DNA from: Blasia pusilla
Taxonomy: Eukaryota > Marchantiophyta > Marchantiopsida > Blasiales
Length of the DNA stretch: 64,000 nucleotides
NCBI GenBank assembly: GCA_050084515.1
Contig: CM114272.1
Location: 27,404,001 to 27,468,000, forward strand
Direction: 5' to 3'
Numbering within the stretch: the first letter of the stretch is position 1; each line of letters begins with the position of its first letter. The translations under genes were made by a program, and so were the position numbers. The notes below the pieces were generated by a model. It was not told the origin of the DNA, did no database searches, and saw only the letters and a program-made list of their open reading frames with translations. This document shows, piece by piece, positions 46,301 to 58,296 of this stretch.

Positions 46301-47544
46301 GATTAATCAGTTAGTATTTATACAGTGTCTCTTGCCTCTGTAGTTGCGTGAAAAAACATCAGTTCGGTCGCGTGATAGAAAAGTTCCTTATCATCCATAT
46401 CTCACAAATTCTGTGTTTCCCAATTCATCAGTTCAGGGAGTACGACTGTTGTGGACGGGAGTAGGTGCCCAATTGGCAAGGGATGTTCCGTTTTCTGCCA
46501 TCTGCTGGAGTACTCTTGAACCTGTAAGGCAGTGCTTAGATTTTTTCTTTTTCTGTTTGTCGGTCTGTTCTGGCTGCATCAAGATGCATCCTAGAAAGGG
46601 TTTTGATAATAGTTCCTAAATGAGATTTGAAAAGCTTAAGAGTGAGGCTAAACTATGTAAAGTACAAATTGACCTTGAGGTGCGTAATTGTGTAGACAAG
46701 GAGGTATCTTCTGCAAATGGCAGGTCCAGAACCCAATGCTTCTACAGTTCTTTGTGCAAATCTATCAGCTGGTGTTCTTGCGGGTAGTGTTGCTGCTGCT
46801 GCTACCTGCCCACTGGATGTGGCTAAGACAAGGCGACAAATTGAGGTGAAGAAATTACCTGAATGTGGATTATGGTTGTGGAAAAAGGTCTTTTTTTGTT
46901 GGCATATTACCCTGTTTGTGTCCTTGCTTATCCTTCATGGCAGCTGCTTTGATAGTCAGCTTTGGGTAATGCCTGACATGCATTCTGGTAGCAGATCCTT
47001 GGACACAAGAATTTATGGAAGTCTGGTCCTTGTTTCTACATCACCATCTGGAAGTAGGAGCTCCATCATTGGTTTGGGATGGTAGGAACATCTGTGAGAG
47101 TTTCTACAATGATGAATGTCCAACATGCCATTTTCACTATTTTGATTTTGAAAACTTGATTTCTGTTTTTGCAGCAAGACCCACGCAGGGCAATGTCTAC
47201 TCGACAGACACTACATGCTGTGTATAGGTCAGTGTCAGACCTACATACAATATCTATTTGACAGATGCTTCAAGCTGTGTCTAGGTGGATTCGCATTGTG
47301 GTTTCTTGGTGGTGTCTTGTGTTCTCCTGTACCGGGTTGTCAAGAGTTTTAGTCCAGCCATTTTTTTAATGTTGTGAAAGGAACAAAAATCTCATCCTGA
47401 AAGCTGGATGGTTTCATTTACAGGGATGCAGGCATGAAGGGCTTGTTTACTGGTGTAGGGCCCCGAGTAGCACGAGCAGGACCATCAGTTGCTATTGTTG
47501 TCTCTTTCTATGAGGTGGTGAAGTACTTTCTTGGAGGAAACTGA
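43333..47544 (+). CDS. MTM1: Mitochondrial carrier family protein, MTM1-like (SLC25A39/40 type)
   Basis: Ten exons: 43333-43602, 43851-43943, 44414-44542, 44890-44949, 45355-45525, 46123-46216, 46363-46523, 46696-46845, 47175-47227 and 47424-47544. GT/AG borders and phases all close, giving 433 residues, near the usual length. The three carrier signatures are PLDVAK at 85-90, PLELAR at 232-237 and PLDVAK at 365-370, marking three repeats of two membrane helices. A Cys-rich loop (CPPVC 128-132, CPPAC 144-148) and the segments LWRGTNAALA, AQLARDVPFSAICWSTLEP and GPRVARAGPS are typical of MTM1. In yeast and plants MTM1 acts in the inner mitochondrial membrane and is needed for manganese loading of SOD2; the animal relatives carry glutathione (family knowledge). 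The ATG at 43333 is the first in a frame open to the splice site. The frame is intact and the gene is likely functional. Intron 3 carries a LINE tail relic. Confidence 0.93.
44735..44801 (+). mobile_element. LINE 3'-end relic in intron 3 of the carrier gene
   Basis: GTTTTTAGCCTTTTGACC, GGGTCC and GGGCTTGATTTACTC, then two TTTACCATTTA units, match the LINE 3' UTR and tail with several changes. Only about 65 bp remain. It does not touch the splice sites. Confidence 0.72.
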
Positions 47545-49044
47545 AGGATGGAGACTTTTGAATGAAGGAGCACTACGTGTTTGGCAAGCCCAAATTCGTT
47601 TGAAATTGGCTTCCGAACACAGGAAGAGGATGCACATTTCAAATGTTTAATGCAGAGTATGGTAAGAAAAAGATGGAGATCTGACCTGTTGTCAATGTGG
47701 CTAGCTCAAGAGGTCTCCCTGTGATTGTGACGGGGAACCTTAAGTTTGCAGGATGCATCTCTTAGATTCGCTGTTTGAACTCCTTCCTGATGGAAGTTTT
47801 TGGCACAAGAAGCTTCTAACAAGGTCTCTGCCTGGACGATACATAATAGAAACTTTTGGTGAAGAATTTTGTGCTTCATCTATCTTCATCCACAGTTCAG
47901 ATCTTTATAAGCTCAATTTTTTTGGCTATAGAATTTTGGACTGAATCCAAATTTGATTCCTACCATTGTCACAAAACTGATTTATTCTGAGATTACTAGG
48001 TAAAATTTCATAATCTATTGAGACGAAAGGCATCTGCTACTAGCTCCTAGTGTTTCATTTGTCTTTCCATTACTCAAAACTTGTTGTGGGGTTCTACTAG
48101 TGATGTGGCATTTCTATTGAGTTTGATTATATTTGTTTCTAATCTATCATAGTTAATACATGATATCGTTTTCAGACGCCGGGCAATTCCACTATGAAGG
48201 TTCAATTTGATGTGAGCAAGGTTGGCGTCACTCATGGCTATTTGACGTTGTGACGATCATAGTGATGGTATTGTTGTAGGTCCACATTTACTTTGACCAT
48301 AATGATGGGATCGCAGATCCACGTTAGTTTTCTCCCCAAATTTTCAACTTAATAGTTACATTAGATTTCAATCGTATGTACCAGGTGTGCTTGGACATTC
48401 TAGTGACTCCGGGGATCCTTAGCAAAAGAAAAGAAGTTATTAAAGACACCTATCCAATTTTAGTATTTTATGCTTTGCAATGATAGAAGTCTCATCTAAC
48501 AACTTATATTACATCCTTTCAGTTCTTAAACTCCGTGAATGGTACCAAACTATCAATATGATACCATATTCATAATATGAATATTATGAATATGACACAT
48601 CTTTCCTCGATAGGATTGTCTGAAATTTAGTTTAAATGACATTATCACAAAACTTGAAAGTTAATTATCATTTCTGAAGTTAATTCGAGTATTACATGAA
48701 TTTTAGTTTTTAAATATAAAACAATTTCCAATGTAAAAAATATTTTTTTAAACACTTATTCAAAATGTTTCAAAATCTTATTCAATTGTTTCCATTTATA
48801 TTCCAGTTTTAGCGGGCCTATAATACCTATTGAAAAGGAGGGAAAGGCAAGCAAAATTTATTGGAGGACTTTTATGAGGAATGAATGTAAACACGAAAAA
48901 TTTATTGCAAGAACTATCATGAAGATTTTATGTAAGCCCTAAGTTTCTAATACAACTACAAGAGGGAAAGGGATGGAAATTTATCAAAATAGAGGAAGAA
49001 AGGTAGTAATGAATTTTCAAGAGGAGAGAAATAATTTAACAAGT
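47545..49044. other. 3' flank of the carrier gene
   Basis: 47545 to about 47950 probably holds the 3' UTR. Beyond it the DNA is AT-rich with no frame, tail or repeat that I can name. Confidence 0.5.
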
Positions 49045-50035
49045 TTTGTAAATGATAACTAAATTTAAGCCCAGAATCTAAAAAGTTAAAAAATACATCA
49101 TAAATAACACACCAAATGGGGAAAAGACCATAGAAATCTAATTTTGAACAATATAAAATGATATCTCTAATATAATAATTGAGAATAGGAATTAAATCAT
49201 TTATTGTAACAAAATAAAAAGTGCTTACGATAATTTTGTGAGTTGATCTAGTCCCTTCATATCTAAGGCATGTTCTAAGTCTTACGAATTAGTTCACTTC
49301 TATCAATGTCGAGCCAACGTCCTTTCTTAATGCCTAGTCTATAAGTCCCAGTCTGGTTCGATACCATGCAATATCCAAAGAAAGAGAAGGTTATCAGAAA
49401 GACCATCTAAATCTTCATATTTGTCATTTGCTAGTTTTATAAGTTGAGTTATCACCTCTGTTTCAGAGAAGAATACTGATATGCCCTCATAATGGGACAT
49501 TGATATGGCATAGGAGAAGAAATAAAGTTCTTCAAAAAAAATAGTAAAGACTTTAGATCAGGAGTAGGTTGTGATGATTGTATTACTATGTGCTTCCAAA
49601 ATGATTTGGGGTTATTGTAGAATTTTCTTGTTAAAAACTCCTTAAGTCGCAAGAATGCTTGTTTTTCTTGGATTTCACCAAGTTTTTGTGAAGGCTCATC
49701 ATGATAAGCCGACTTGGGATATCTAAAGATTTGTTTATTGATTCTTAACCTTTCTTGCTTGTAGCGGGAGTCAAACCACCCATTACAAAGTAGTTTTCTA
49801 GAACTTATATCGTGGTTTCAAGGAAAGAATTTGGAGTCAATGCTCTTGAGTAGTTGAGTAAGTTAGAAGTTTTTCTTTGTGGATCATTACTCCATAAAAT
49901 GTGAGTGAAGAGTTTATGAGAATCTATGGAGAGGTTTCATTGAGAATTTTAAAGTTACATATGGCTCCAAAAGTCGAAAAATGATCTTTCAAACGATTAG
50001 TGGAAGGATTTGAAGAAATTGTAGACCATTGTGTA
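49045..50035 (-). mobile_element. Old, strongly decayed LINE copy
   Basis: The degraded 3' UTR near 49070 (AAAAAATACATCATAAATAAC) is followed by C-terminal pieces near 49260-49370. RT N-terminal sequence near 49400-49740 includes NNPKSFWKHIVIQSSQPTPD, and endonuclease traces reach 50035. It is clearly more diverged than the other copies, so the family is old as well as recently active. Confidence 0.72.
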
Positions 50036-50598
50036 TAAGAGTATCTACTTGCAGAGATCTCTACTTTCTTTCTTACGTTATATTATCGCATGATATCGGA
50101 TTCGATCTCATAGACTAAGCATCGAGGAAGGACGATGGCTCAACATTGATAGAAGAGAACAAATTTCGAGGTTCTGCGACGTAGAAACTATTGAGGATGA
50201 AGAACATATGTTTGATATATGTTCTAGATATGAAGAGATTAGACTAGCTTATAAAATTGATGACTTCTTGACGTAACCTCTTTTTGAAGAATAAGATGAT
50301 TGTTAATGGTCTAGAGTCTCTTCAAATCCTTCCATTAATCCCTTGAAAGGGTATTTTTTAACTTTTGGAGCCACATGTAACTTAAAAGTTCTCAATTGAA
50401 CCTAGGATTTTCCTAACTCTCACTCCAATACATGTTTCTCCTCTACCAGTGCTAGCACCATCAACTATCTTATTTCTTCGCCCACTTATAGCTCTTTTAT
50501 CTTTCCATTTGAAATTTTAGAACCTCTGCGTGAATCAAATCATGCTCCTTTTTGGTTTACTCTTTCATTCATGAATACAAATCCCCTCTCATTATTGA
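50036..50598 (+). mobile_element. Old LINE fragments, C-terminal and endonuclease pieces
   Basis: 50036-50265 matches the GYLLAGISTFLRHI to knuckle region, with many changes. 50270-50598 matches the endonuclease end (SRVSSNPS, FGATCNLKVLN, then IDY- and SDH-like positions). The order is reversed relative to an intact element, so these are separate pieces. Confidence 0.65.
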
Positions 50599-50790
50599 AT
50601 AAATGATAAAGGGTAAATAAATCAAGCCCTAGGGATCCAAAGGATCAAAAGGCTGAAAAACACATCATAAATAATACATCGAATTAGCAAAAGACCCTTT
50701 TAGCCTTATCCTTGCCAATGCTTAGAGCACTTGAGCGATGAATAATAAAATCCCTAATCTAACAACATATGTCATAGAGCACTATTTACA
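50599..50790 (-). mobile_element. Decayed LINE 3' tail fragment
   Basis: Reverse-complement tail (GGTAAATAAATCAAGCCC), 3' UTR and the last ORF2 codons, diverged. A younger tail follows at once. Confidence 0.72.
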
Positions 50791-51153
50791 GTGAATGGTA
50801 AATAGTAAATGGTAAATAGATCAAGCCCGTGGGACCCAAAGGATCAAAAGGCTGAAAAACACATTACAAGTCATTCATTCACTGACCCGAAAAAAGATTC
50901 TAAATACCTTCTCCTAGCTAATGCCTAGAGCACTTGAGCGATGAATAATGACATCCCTAATATAACAACCTAAATCATAAGGCACTAGCTGAAATAAAGA
51001 ATAGAAATTCTCCACATCTATTTTATGAGCTAGTCTAATTGCTTCATACCTTGGACATGTAACAAACACATGTTCTTCATCCTCAATATTTTCTCCCTTA
51101 CATAACCTACAAATTCGTTCACTTCTATCAATATTAAACCATTTTCCTTCCTG
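50791..51153 (-). mobile_element. LINE 3' fragment
   Basis: Reverse-complement tail, 3' UTR and ORF2 C-terminus to the knuckle region. It stops at 51153, where plus-strand RT sequence starts. Confidence 0.8.
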
Positions 51154-52400
51154 AATAATATGCAGATGATATCATATTACAAGCACGTGATAGCATTAGT
51201 TTACAAAAATACCTTGACACTTTCGTAAGGTTTTGTACCCAGAATCACTAGGAGGTTAATATGGAGAAGTCTGAAGTCATTATAGTGGATACTAGATTCG
51301 AGTTCTCATTCTTTTTCAAAGGTCTACAATTAGAACCAGTGAAGAGTTACAAATATCTAGTTATCGACTTCTCTCATGACTATAGTTGGGCACTTTGCGT
51401 GCAAAAGAGAGTAGAAGCTGGTTACAAAGCTCTATATTCATTTTTAAATCGTGTAGAAGAGCTCATCTTGTATCTTGGGATCTTAGAAAGTTCTTATTTA
51501 GGAGCTTAGTGTTGCCGGTGGTCTTATATGGGACCCAAGTTTGGGGCCCTAGTTGTAAGAAGATAGGTTGAGAGCGCGTGGAGTGGGAGCAAAAGATCTT
51601 TCTACAAGAAGAATTGGGTGTAAGAAACCAAACTCCGTATGCTATTCTTCTTGCGGAAACAGGTTGTCTTCCTCTAGAGGCTGAAGTTCTTTACTTGACC
51701 ATCACTTACATCGCAAGGGTGAGATCTCTTGATATTTCTCGCCTCCCTCATCAAGCTTTGCGAGCCACATGTTCCATATGGTGGATTGCGGATGTGGTGA
51801 CTTGATCTTCAAAGTGGAATGTGACGGAACGCGATTGGGCCTTAAAATCGATGGCACTCCACGAGCATCTACAGAAGAAATTTCTCAACATTATTTGGAG
51901 CAGCCCGGGGACAAAAATGGAGTTTCATCAACTTAATGTTAATCCTTTGCTTGTATATTGTGAACAAGGATACCTACTTTCCGGGATCTCCACCTTCTTA
52001 CGTCATATTATCGCACAACATAGAACTGGGTCTCATAGGCTAGGAATTGAGGAAGGAAAATGGTTTAATATTGATAGAAGTGAACGAATTTGTAGGTTAT
52101 GTGACGGAGAAAATATTGAGGATGAAGAGGATGTGTTTGTTACATGTCCAAGGTATGAAGAGATTAGACTATCTCATAAAATAGATATGGAGAATTTCTA
52201 TTCTTTACTACAGCTAGTGCCTTATGATTTAGGTTTTTATATTAGGGACGTCATTATTCATCGCTCAAGTGCTCTAGGAAATAGCTAAAAGAAGGTCTTT
52301 ATGATCTTTTTCTGGGTTAGTGAATGAATGACTTGTAATATGTTTTTCAGCCTTTTGATCCTTTGGGTCCCAAGGGCTTGATCTATTTAAAATTTAACAT
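51154..52400 (+). mobile_element. LINE copy from the catalytic box to the tail (YADD)
   Basis: It starts at YADDIILQARDS; the box at 51159-51170 has both Asp. It runs through thumb, C-terminal domain, stop and 3' UTR to a decayed tail (ATTTAAAATTTAACATTTA). Several stops and frameshifts are present in the RT part. Confidence 0.8.
51821..52288 (+). pseudogene. LINE ORF2 C-terminal frame with knuckle
   Basis: 155 codons from TERDWALKSMALHEHLQKKF to the natural stop after SSALGNS. The knuckle is ICRLCDGENIEDEEDVFVTC, where Asp replaces the zinc-binding His, so zinc binding is probably lost. Confidence 0.72.
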
Positions 52401-53400
52401 TTATAAAGCTGAGATTTTGAGGTAATATGAAGTGTGAGGAGGCGCCCTAGCCTTGCAAAATTTCAAGCACAACCAAGTTATAAAGACGAAGTTGTGAGAG
52501 ATTTGAGTTTCTGCTCTTCTAGATTTGAGGATTTCAGATCTGAATCTTGTGGAGTCTATATCTTTCTGATCAAATGTCAGATGGAGCTGAGATTTTGAGA
52601 CAACGTGGAGTGGAAAGAGCTACCCTAGCCATGAGAATTCCAAGCACAACCAAGTTACAGAGACGAAGTTGTGAGAGATTTGAGTTTTTGCTCTTCTCGA
52701 TTTGAGGATTTCATATCTAAAACTTGCGGAGGCCATATCTTTGGATTGGAGAGTCACATGAAAATGAGATTTTGAGTAAACGTGAAATGTTAAGTGGTGC
52801 CCTATTCCTATGAATTTCAAGTACAAAAAACTTCTAGACCAGAAGTTGTGTGGTGTTGGAGTTTCGGTAATACTTGATTGGAGGTCGTGCCATATCTGGG
52901 ATGTTGTGAAGTTGACTACATGATGACTACTCAAGACGAAATCTTGAATCTAGTGCAAGTGGTCTTGCATGAATTGAAAGAGCTCTGACAAGAATTCAAG
53001 GTACAAACTTCTCAATTGAACCTTGCACATATTCAAATCCGAGAGTCAGGCAACGCAAGAGGTTTTGAAGAAAGTGTTGAAAGATAGTTCTAGAATGATG
53101 CTCGATCTTTCCATCATCATTAGCGACTACTCCCAATAGTTCAGGATTACATGAGGTTATTGAAACTTTGGAAGTGAAAATGAAATCTTATGCTGAAGCT
53201 ACAAAGGTTGCTCATATCTGTTTTTGTCAAGAGCAAGAGATTGAAAAAGAAAATCAATTTGCATGTAGAAACAATGTGAGAATCTCAAGATTGCCAGAAA
53301 CAGAGAACGGAGAGGTGAAGAGTGTTATCACCAAGTTTTTGGTTGATACACTTGATCTATTTACCATGTTCACAACCCGGACTTGGCTCAAGCCTCCCGC
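52401..53400 (+). mobile_element. LINE 5' end in natural orientation: monomers and ORF1
   Basis: 52401-52870 holds monomers in sense orientation, with landmarks at 52549 and 52726, 177 bp apart. ORF1 opens at the ATG at 52920 (MMTTQDEILNLVQ) and meets TGA at 52986-52988. It reads on as QEFKVQTSQLN and later KVAHICFCQEQEIEKENQF. A tail-like GATCTATTTACCATG is inserted near 53353 and the match ends at 53400. Confidence 0.8.
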
Positions 53401-54575
53401 ACTAGTTAAGTGTCAAGGTGATTTTGTAAGCTAATGCCATCATGTGCTAGTAATATGATATCATATGCATACAATAGAGCTTTGATACAAGGTTCAATTG
53501 AGAAGTTTGTACCTTGAATTCACTATCACATTCCTCCAACCACTTTTTGATATCATCTATGAAAATTCCAAATAGAGTAGGGGAGAGAGAGAAACCTTGA
53601 ATGACTCCGATAGTACTCAAGATCTCTTGAGTTTGTGAATCTTTGATCTTGGCCCAAACGAAATGGTACAACCATGTCATTGAAGGGCATATCCAATGCA
53701 TTCATAAATATATTCAATATATAAAGGGCATGTTTATGTCAAATGCATAGAATCAATAATATGATGGCCAATTACATGGTTGAAACTTCCTTGTAATCTT
53801 AACTTATGTATACATCTCTCCTAGAAGTTTTGAATTTGTGCAATATTGAGTGGCGTGTAGACTTTTAAAACTCTTCCAACTCATGAATTGGAAAATGAGC
53901 ACTCTAAATTAGGAGATTTAATCCATGACCTATAGAAGATACTTGCTCGATGATTACAGGTCAACGTTACATGAGTAGATAATTGGGTCCTTGTTGATAT
54001 GTCATCATCTTGTCAAATCTATAGATATATCCTCAATAATGGTCGTAGCATTATTAACAGGTTGACCACCCTTGAGGTACACATATCCTCCATAGTATGA
54101 ATATTATATGTTATAATGGGAATATCATTAATTCCATAATGAGTTATAAGCTTGCAAACAAAAGTTATATAGAATTATATCTTCTAAATTAAACCCCAAC
54201 ATGTGTAGTTGAGTCCATGGTATGTAAAATAGATGAAATGTAAGAAACTACATAACTTATAAAATGCTGCTAGGAGATTTGGTGGTACTCCAATGGCTTG
54301 CAGCTTGTCCCATAAGAGCTTACGAGGTATAGCATCAAAATCTTTCTTGAAATCGATGAAACCGCAAAACAAAGCTTTCCCATTGCTCTTAGATTTCTCC
54401 CGTAAAACACGTTACACCAAGATATGGTCAAAGGTGTTGTACGTTGGACGAAAACCAGCTTGGATCATGCTCTCTTTTGGAAAGACTCTGTCCATACGCT
54501 CAACTTTGACTCTACCAATTTCCCAAACAGCTTGGCAAAAATACTACCCACCATGATCGTGCGATAGTTTGTTCA
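53401..54575 (-). mobile_element. LINE RT copy split by a 0.6-kb insertion
   Basis: 54264-54575 encodes the RT up to RKLLWDKLQAIGVPPNLLAA on the minus strand. 53410-53670 continues with WAKIKDSQTQEILSTIGVIQ, FIDDIKKWLEECDSE and YAYD at 53460-53471. The two halves belong together. Confidence 0.75.
53671..54263. other. AT-rich 593-bp insertion in a LINE
   Basis: Non-LINE DNA between two halves of one RT. It has no long frame and no clear terminal repeat, and it replaces about 9 bp of the target. A solo LTR or a MITE are options I could not support. Confidence 0.5.
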
Positions 54576-55004
54576 CAACTTGTTTCTGCAAGAAGAAAAG
54601 CGAAAGGAGTTTGGTTTTTTACACCCAATTCTTCTTGCAGAAAAATATTTTGCACCCTCTCCACGCGCTCCCACCGTGTCTTCTTACAATAAGTCATTTA
54701 TTCACTGACCCGGAAAGACCTTCTTCTAGCTATTTCCTAGAGCACTTGAGCGATGAATAATGACATCCCTAATATAACAACCCAAATCATAAGGCACTAG
54801 TTGTAGTAAAGAATAGAAATTCTCCACATCTATTTTATGAGCTAGTGTAATATTACTCTTCATACCTTGGACATGTAAGAAAAACATGCTCTTCATCCTT
54901 GCTACTTTCTCCGTCACATAACTTACAAATTTGTTCACTTCTATCAATATTAAGCTATCGTCCTTCCTCAATTCCTAGCCTATGAGACCCAGTTCTATTG
55001 AGAA
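54576..55004 (-). mobile_element. LINE pieces: thumb fragment and 3' end
   Basis: 54576-54690 matches the thumb (ERVQNIFLQEELGVKNQTP). 54691-55004 is 3' UTR and C-terminus, lacking the tail and cut at the RTGSHRLG region. Small rearrangements join them. Confidence 0.65.
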
Positions 55005-56590
55005 GGTTCAATTGAGAAGTTTGTACCTTGAATTCCTATCAAAGCTCTTTCAATTCATGCAAGACCTTTTGCACTAGATTCAAGGTTTCGTCTTGAGGAC
55101 TCATCATGTAGTCGACTTCACTACATCCCAGATATTACACGACCTCCAATCAAATAGAGCAGAAACTCCAACACCACGCAACTTCTGCTCTAGAACTTGG
55201 TTGTGCTTGAAATCTTGAGAACTTGGGCGTCTCCTCACATGTCACGTTTCCTCAAAATCTGAGCTTCATGTGACACTCCACATGAAAGATATCACCTCTG
55301 CAAGATTCAAATCTGAAATCCTCAAATGTGGAAGAGCAAAAACTCAAATCTCTCACAACTTTGTTTTTCTAACTTGGTTGGCCTTGAAATTTTCAATGCC
55401 TAGGAATCTCCTCACACTTCACATCTCATAAAAATTTCAGCTTCATTTGATAGTCTACCTGCAAGATATATGGCCTCCGCAAGATTCAGATCTGAAATCT
55501 TCAAATATGAAAGAGTAGAAACTCTAATCTCTCACAAATTTCTCTTTGTAACTTTATTGGCCTTAAAATTTGTTGAGATAGGGAGTCTCTTCACATTCCA
55601 TGTCTTCTCAAAATATCAGCTTTATGTGACACTTCATTTTAAAGATATGGACTTTTCAAGATTCCAATTTAAAATCCTCAAATGTGGAAGGGAAGAAACT
55701 AAAATCTCTAAAAAAATCTTTTTCGTAACTTGGTTGGCCTTAAAATTTTTTAAGCTAAGACAACTCCTCATGTTACATGTCTCCTCCAAATCGCAGCTTC
55801 ATGTGACACTCCACTTGAAAAATATGGCCTCCGCAAGATTCAGATCTCAATTCCTTAAATGTGGAAGAGCAGAATGTCAAATCTCTCACAACTTCATTTT
55901 TATAACTTTTTTAGCTTTTAAATTTCGAGACCTAAGGCATCTTTTCACATTCCACGTCTTCCCAAAATATCAGAGTCATTTAACACTCCACTTGAAAGAT
56001 ATGGTCTCCGTAAGATTCACATTTGAAATCCTCAGAAGTGGAAGAGAAAAAACTCAAATCTCTCACAACTTCATTTTTATGACTTAGTTGGTCTTGAAAT
56101 TTTTGAAGCTAGGACACCTTTTTACACTCCATGTCTTGTTAAAATATTAGCTTCATGTGACACTCCACCTGAAAGAAATGGCCTCCGCAAGATTTAGATC
56201 TGAAATCCTTAAATATGGAAGAGCAAAAACCCAAATCTCTCAAACTTCGTCTTTCTAATTTTATTGGCTTTGAAATTTTTAGAGCTAGGGCACCTCTTCA
56301 CATTCCATGTTTCCTTCAAATCTCCGCTTCATGAAACACTCCACTTGAAAGATATGGTCTCCGCAAGATTCAGATCTGAAATCTTCAAATGTGGAAGAGC
56401 ATAAACTCAAATCTTTTACAACTTCGTCTGTATAACTCGGTTGGCCTTGAAATTTTCAGGGATAGGGATCCTCTTCACATGTCTTGTCTTCTAGAAATAT
56501 CACTTTAATGTTACAATTCATTTGAAAGATATGACCTCCGCAAGACTAAGATCTGAAATCCTCAAATATGGAAGAGCAGAAACTTAAATG
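55005..56590 (-). repeat. LINE 5' region: ORF1 start plus eight 177-bp tandem monomers
   Basis: On the minus strand this is a long LINE 5' end. Landmark CAAGATTC (or variant) occurs at 55301, 55480, 55657, 55834, 56011, 56188, 56364 and 56541, spaced 179, 177, 177, 177, 177, 176 and 177 bp. 55005-55130 is the ORF1 start, with its TGA at 55040-55038. Monomers differ from each other at many sites. Confidence 0.85.
55470..56087 (+). other. Open 59-residue repeat frame antisense to the LINE 5' region
   Basis: 205 codons without a stop, made of 3.5 units of 59 residues, each starting MASARFRSE or similar and containing FHVFSKYQL and VTLHLKD-like segments. Because 177 is 59 codons, each monomer keeps the same frame. 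No known domain is recognised and translation is unproven. It is listed as a sequence feature, not as a gene. Confidence 0.45.
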
Positions 56591-57633
56591 TGATAATAGT
56601 ATGGCGATTTGAAATTTCTTAATGGAACCTCACATTTTCCCAACTCACTCCATTACATATTTGTCCTTCACCGATGCTAGCACCATCGATTATCTTCTCT
56701 CCTCGCCCACTAATAGCTCTCATATCTCTACATTTGACTTTTTAGAACTTCAGATCATGCTTGTCTTTTGTTTACTCTCTCAGTGTCAAAGGCAATTCCT
56801 CTCTCAGCATGTCAATCTATTTTAGCTTCTCCCAAGTTTCACTTAGATCCTGGTAAAAACATCTTTAAATGGTAGATTTACAAGAACTCTTGACTCACAT
56901 TGTATGGAGCCCTTATCCACACAAGTTTACGACTGGCCAAATTGCTCAAAAATATTGCATCCAAGTTCTTTTCGCGGCATAGGGATAGAAATGCTAGGAG
57001 GCTGTCTTGTAATGGGTGGTTTGACTCTGAATGCAAGCAAGCAAGGGTAAGATCAGTGGACAAATATTTGGATGTCCAAAGTCGGCTTACTATGCCGAGC
57101 CTTTACAAACACTTGGTGAAATCTAAGAAATGAGCTTTCTTTCGGCGGAAGCAAGAGTCCTTAACAAGGGAGCTATATGACGACCCCAAATCAGACGATT
57201 GGTAGTACGGTCTTCAAAACCTACTCTTGATCCTAAGTATTTGATATCTTTTGCCGAAAAACTCTACTTCTTCCCCGATGCTACATCTATGCCCCGTTGT
57301 GAAGGCATACCAAGCTTATTTTCTGAAGCAGAGATGATGACTCAACTAAGAGGATTAGCAAATGGAAAATATGTGAGGATTTGGATGATCTTTCAGTTGA
57401 GCTTCTCAACTGGGGAGGAGATTCAATCCACCGATCCTCACCAAAGAATTGGGTGATGTTGTTATCTATGGTTTTCCTTCTACTTGGTCGTTACGGGAGA
57501 TTATTCCTATCCACAAATCAGGAGGAAGGACTTGATGACAAACTATCGCACAATCATGGTGGGTAGTGTTTTTGCCAAGCTGTTTGGGAAATTGGTGGAC
57601 TCAAAGTTAAGCACATGGACAGAGTCTTTCCTG
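56591..57633 (+). mobile_element. LINE endonuclease end to RT, decayed
   Basis: It carries the endonuclease end (STIDYLLSSPTNSS), the linker, DRNARRLSCNGWFDSECKQA, KPTLDPKYLISFAEKLYFFP and TNYRTIMVGSVFAKLFGK, in several frames. The RT is cut at TWTESF. Confidence 0.75.
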
Positions 57634-57815
57634 GCCCTCCAAATTTCAAGGCCAACCAAGTTACAAACATGAAGTTGTGAGAGAGTTTAGTTTTTTGCTC
57701 TTCCACATTTGAAGATTTTAGATGTAAATCTTGAAGAAGCCATATCTTTCAGGTGGAGTGTCACATGAGAGAATCTTCGGATTTCCAGAAACATAGAACA
57801 AAGAGGTGAAGAGTA

Positions 57816-58112
57816 TTGTCACCAAGTTCTTGGTCGATACACTTCATGTTCACAACTCAGCCTTGGCTTGGGAAAACGGGAACACAACCTCGTGTTATTC
57901 TAGTTAAGTTTGTTGATCAAACCCAACGTGATACTGCCATGGCTAACAAGGCCATTCTCAAAGGACGGAGGATATGGTTGGATCCTGATCTTACACCTCT
58001 ACAAGTCGAAGCTAGGAGAAAGGAGCTTGCAAAGGTCCAAGAGGCTCAAGAAGCAGGTTTTATTGCTTATCTACGTGATGGTCGAGCAATTGTTACCCAG
58101 AGAGAAAAATAG
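57816..58112 (+). pseudogene. LINE ORF1 C-terminal frame
   Basis: 98 codons: GKTGTQPRVILVKFVDQTQR, ILKGRRIWLDPDLTPLQVEA and YLRDGRAIVTQREK. It lacks the residues between VDTLHVHN and GKTGTQ. Confidence 0.7.
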
Positions 58113-58296
58113 TTATCAACCTAGTAATCCAAGAAGCTGAGAGTCTTGACGTGGAATATATGAGGCCTTCAACAACAAAGTATGTGAGTGCTCTACCAGT
58201 TTGGAATATGGCGGACATCATCAATATTGTGGAGACTTAAGAACATAAGAACAATACTATTGCGGAGATGCAAGGGTTTACTTTGGTGGGATCCAT

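Noticed and set aside
47015-47227. Separate gene ending near the carrier gene's ninth exon
   Set aside because: The frame only includes the true exon 47175-47227; the rest is intron.
55301-56541. CRISPR-like regular repeats
   Set aside because: The 177-bp period has no short repeat/spacer structure and whole units are homologous. It is a tandem monomer array of a eukaryotic LINE.
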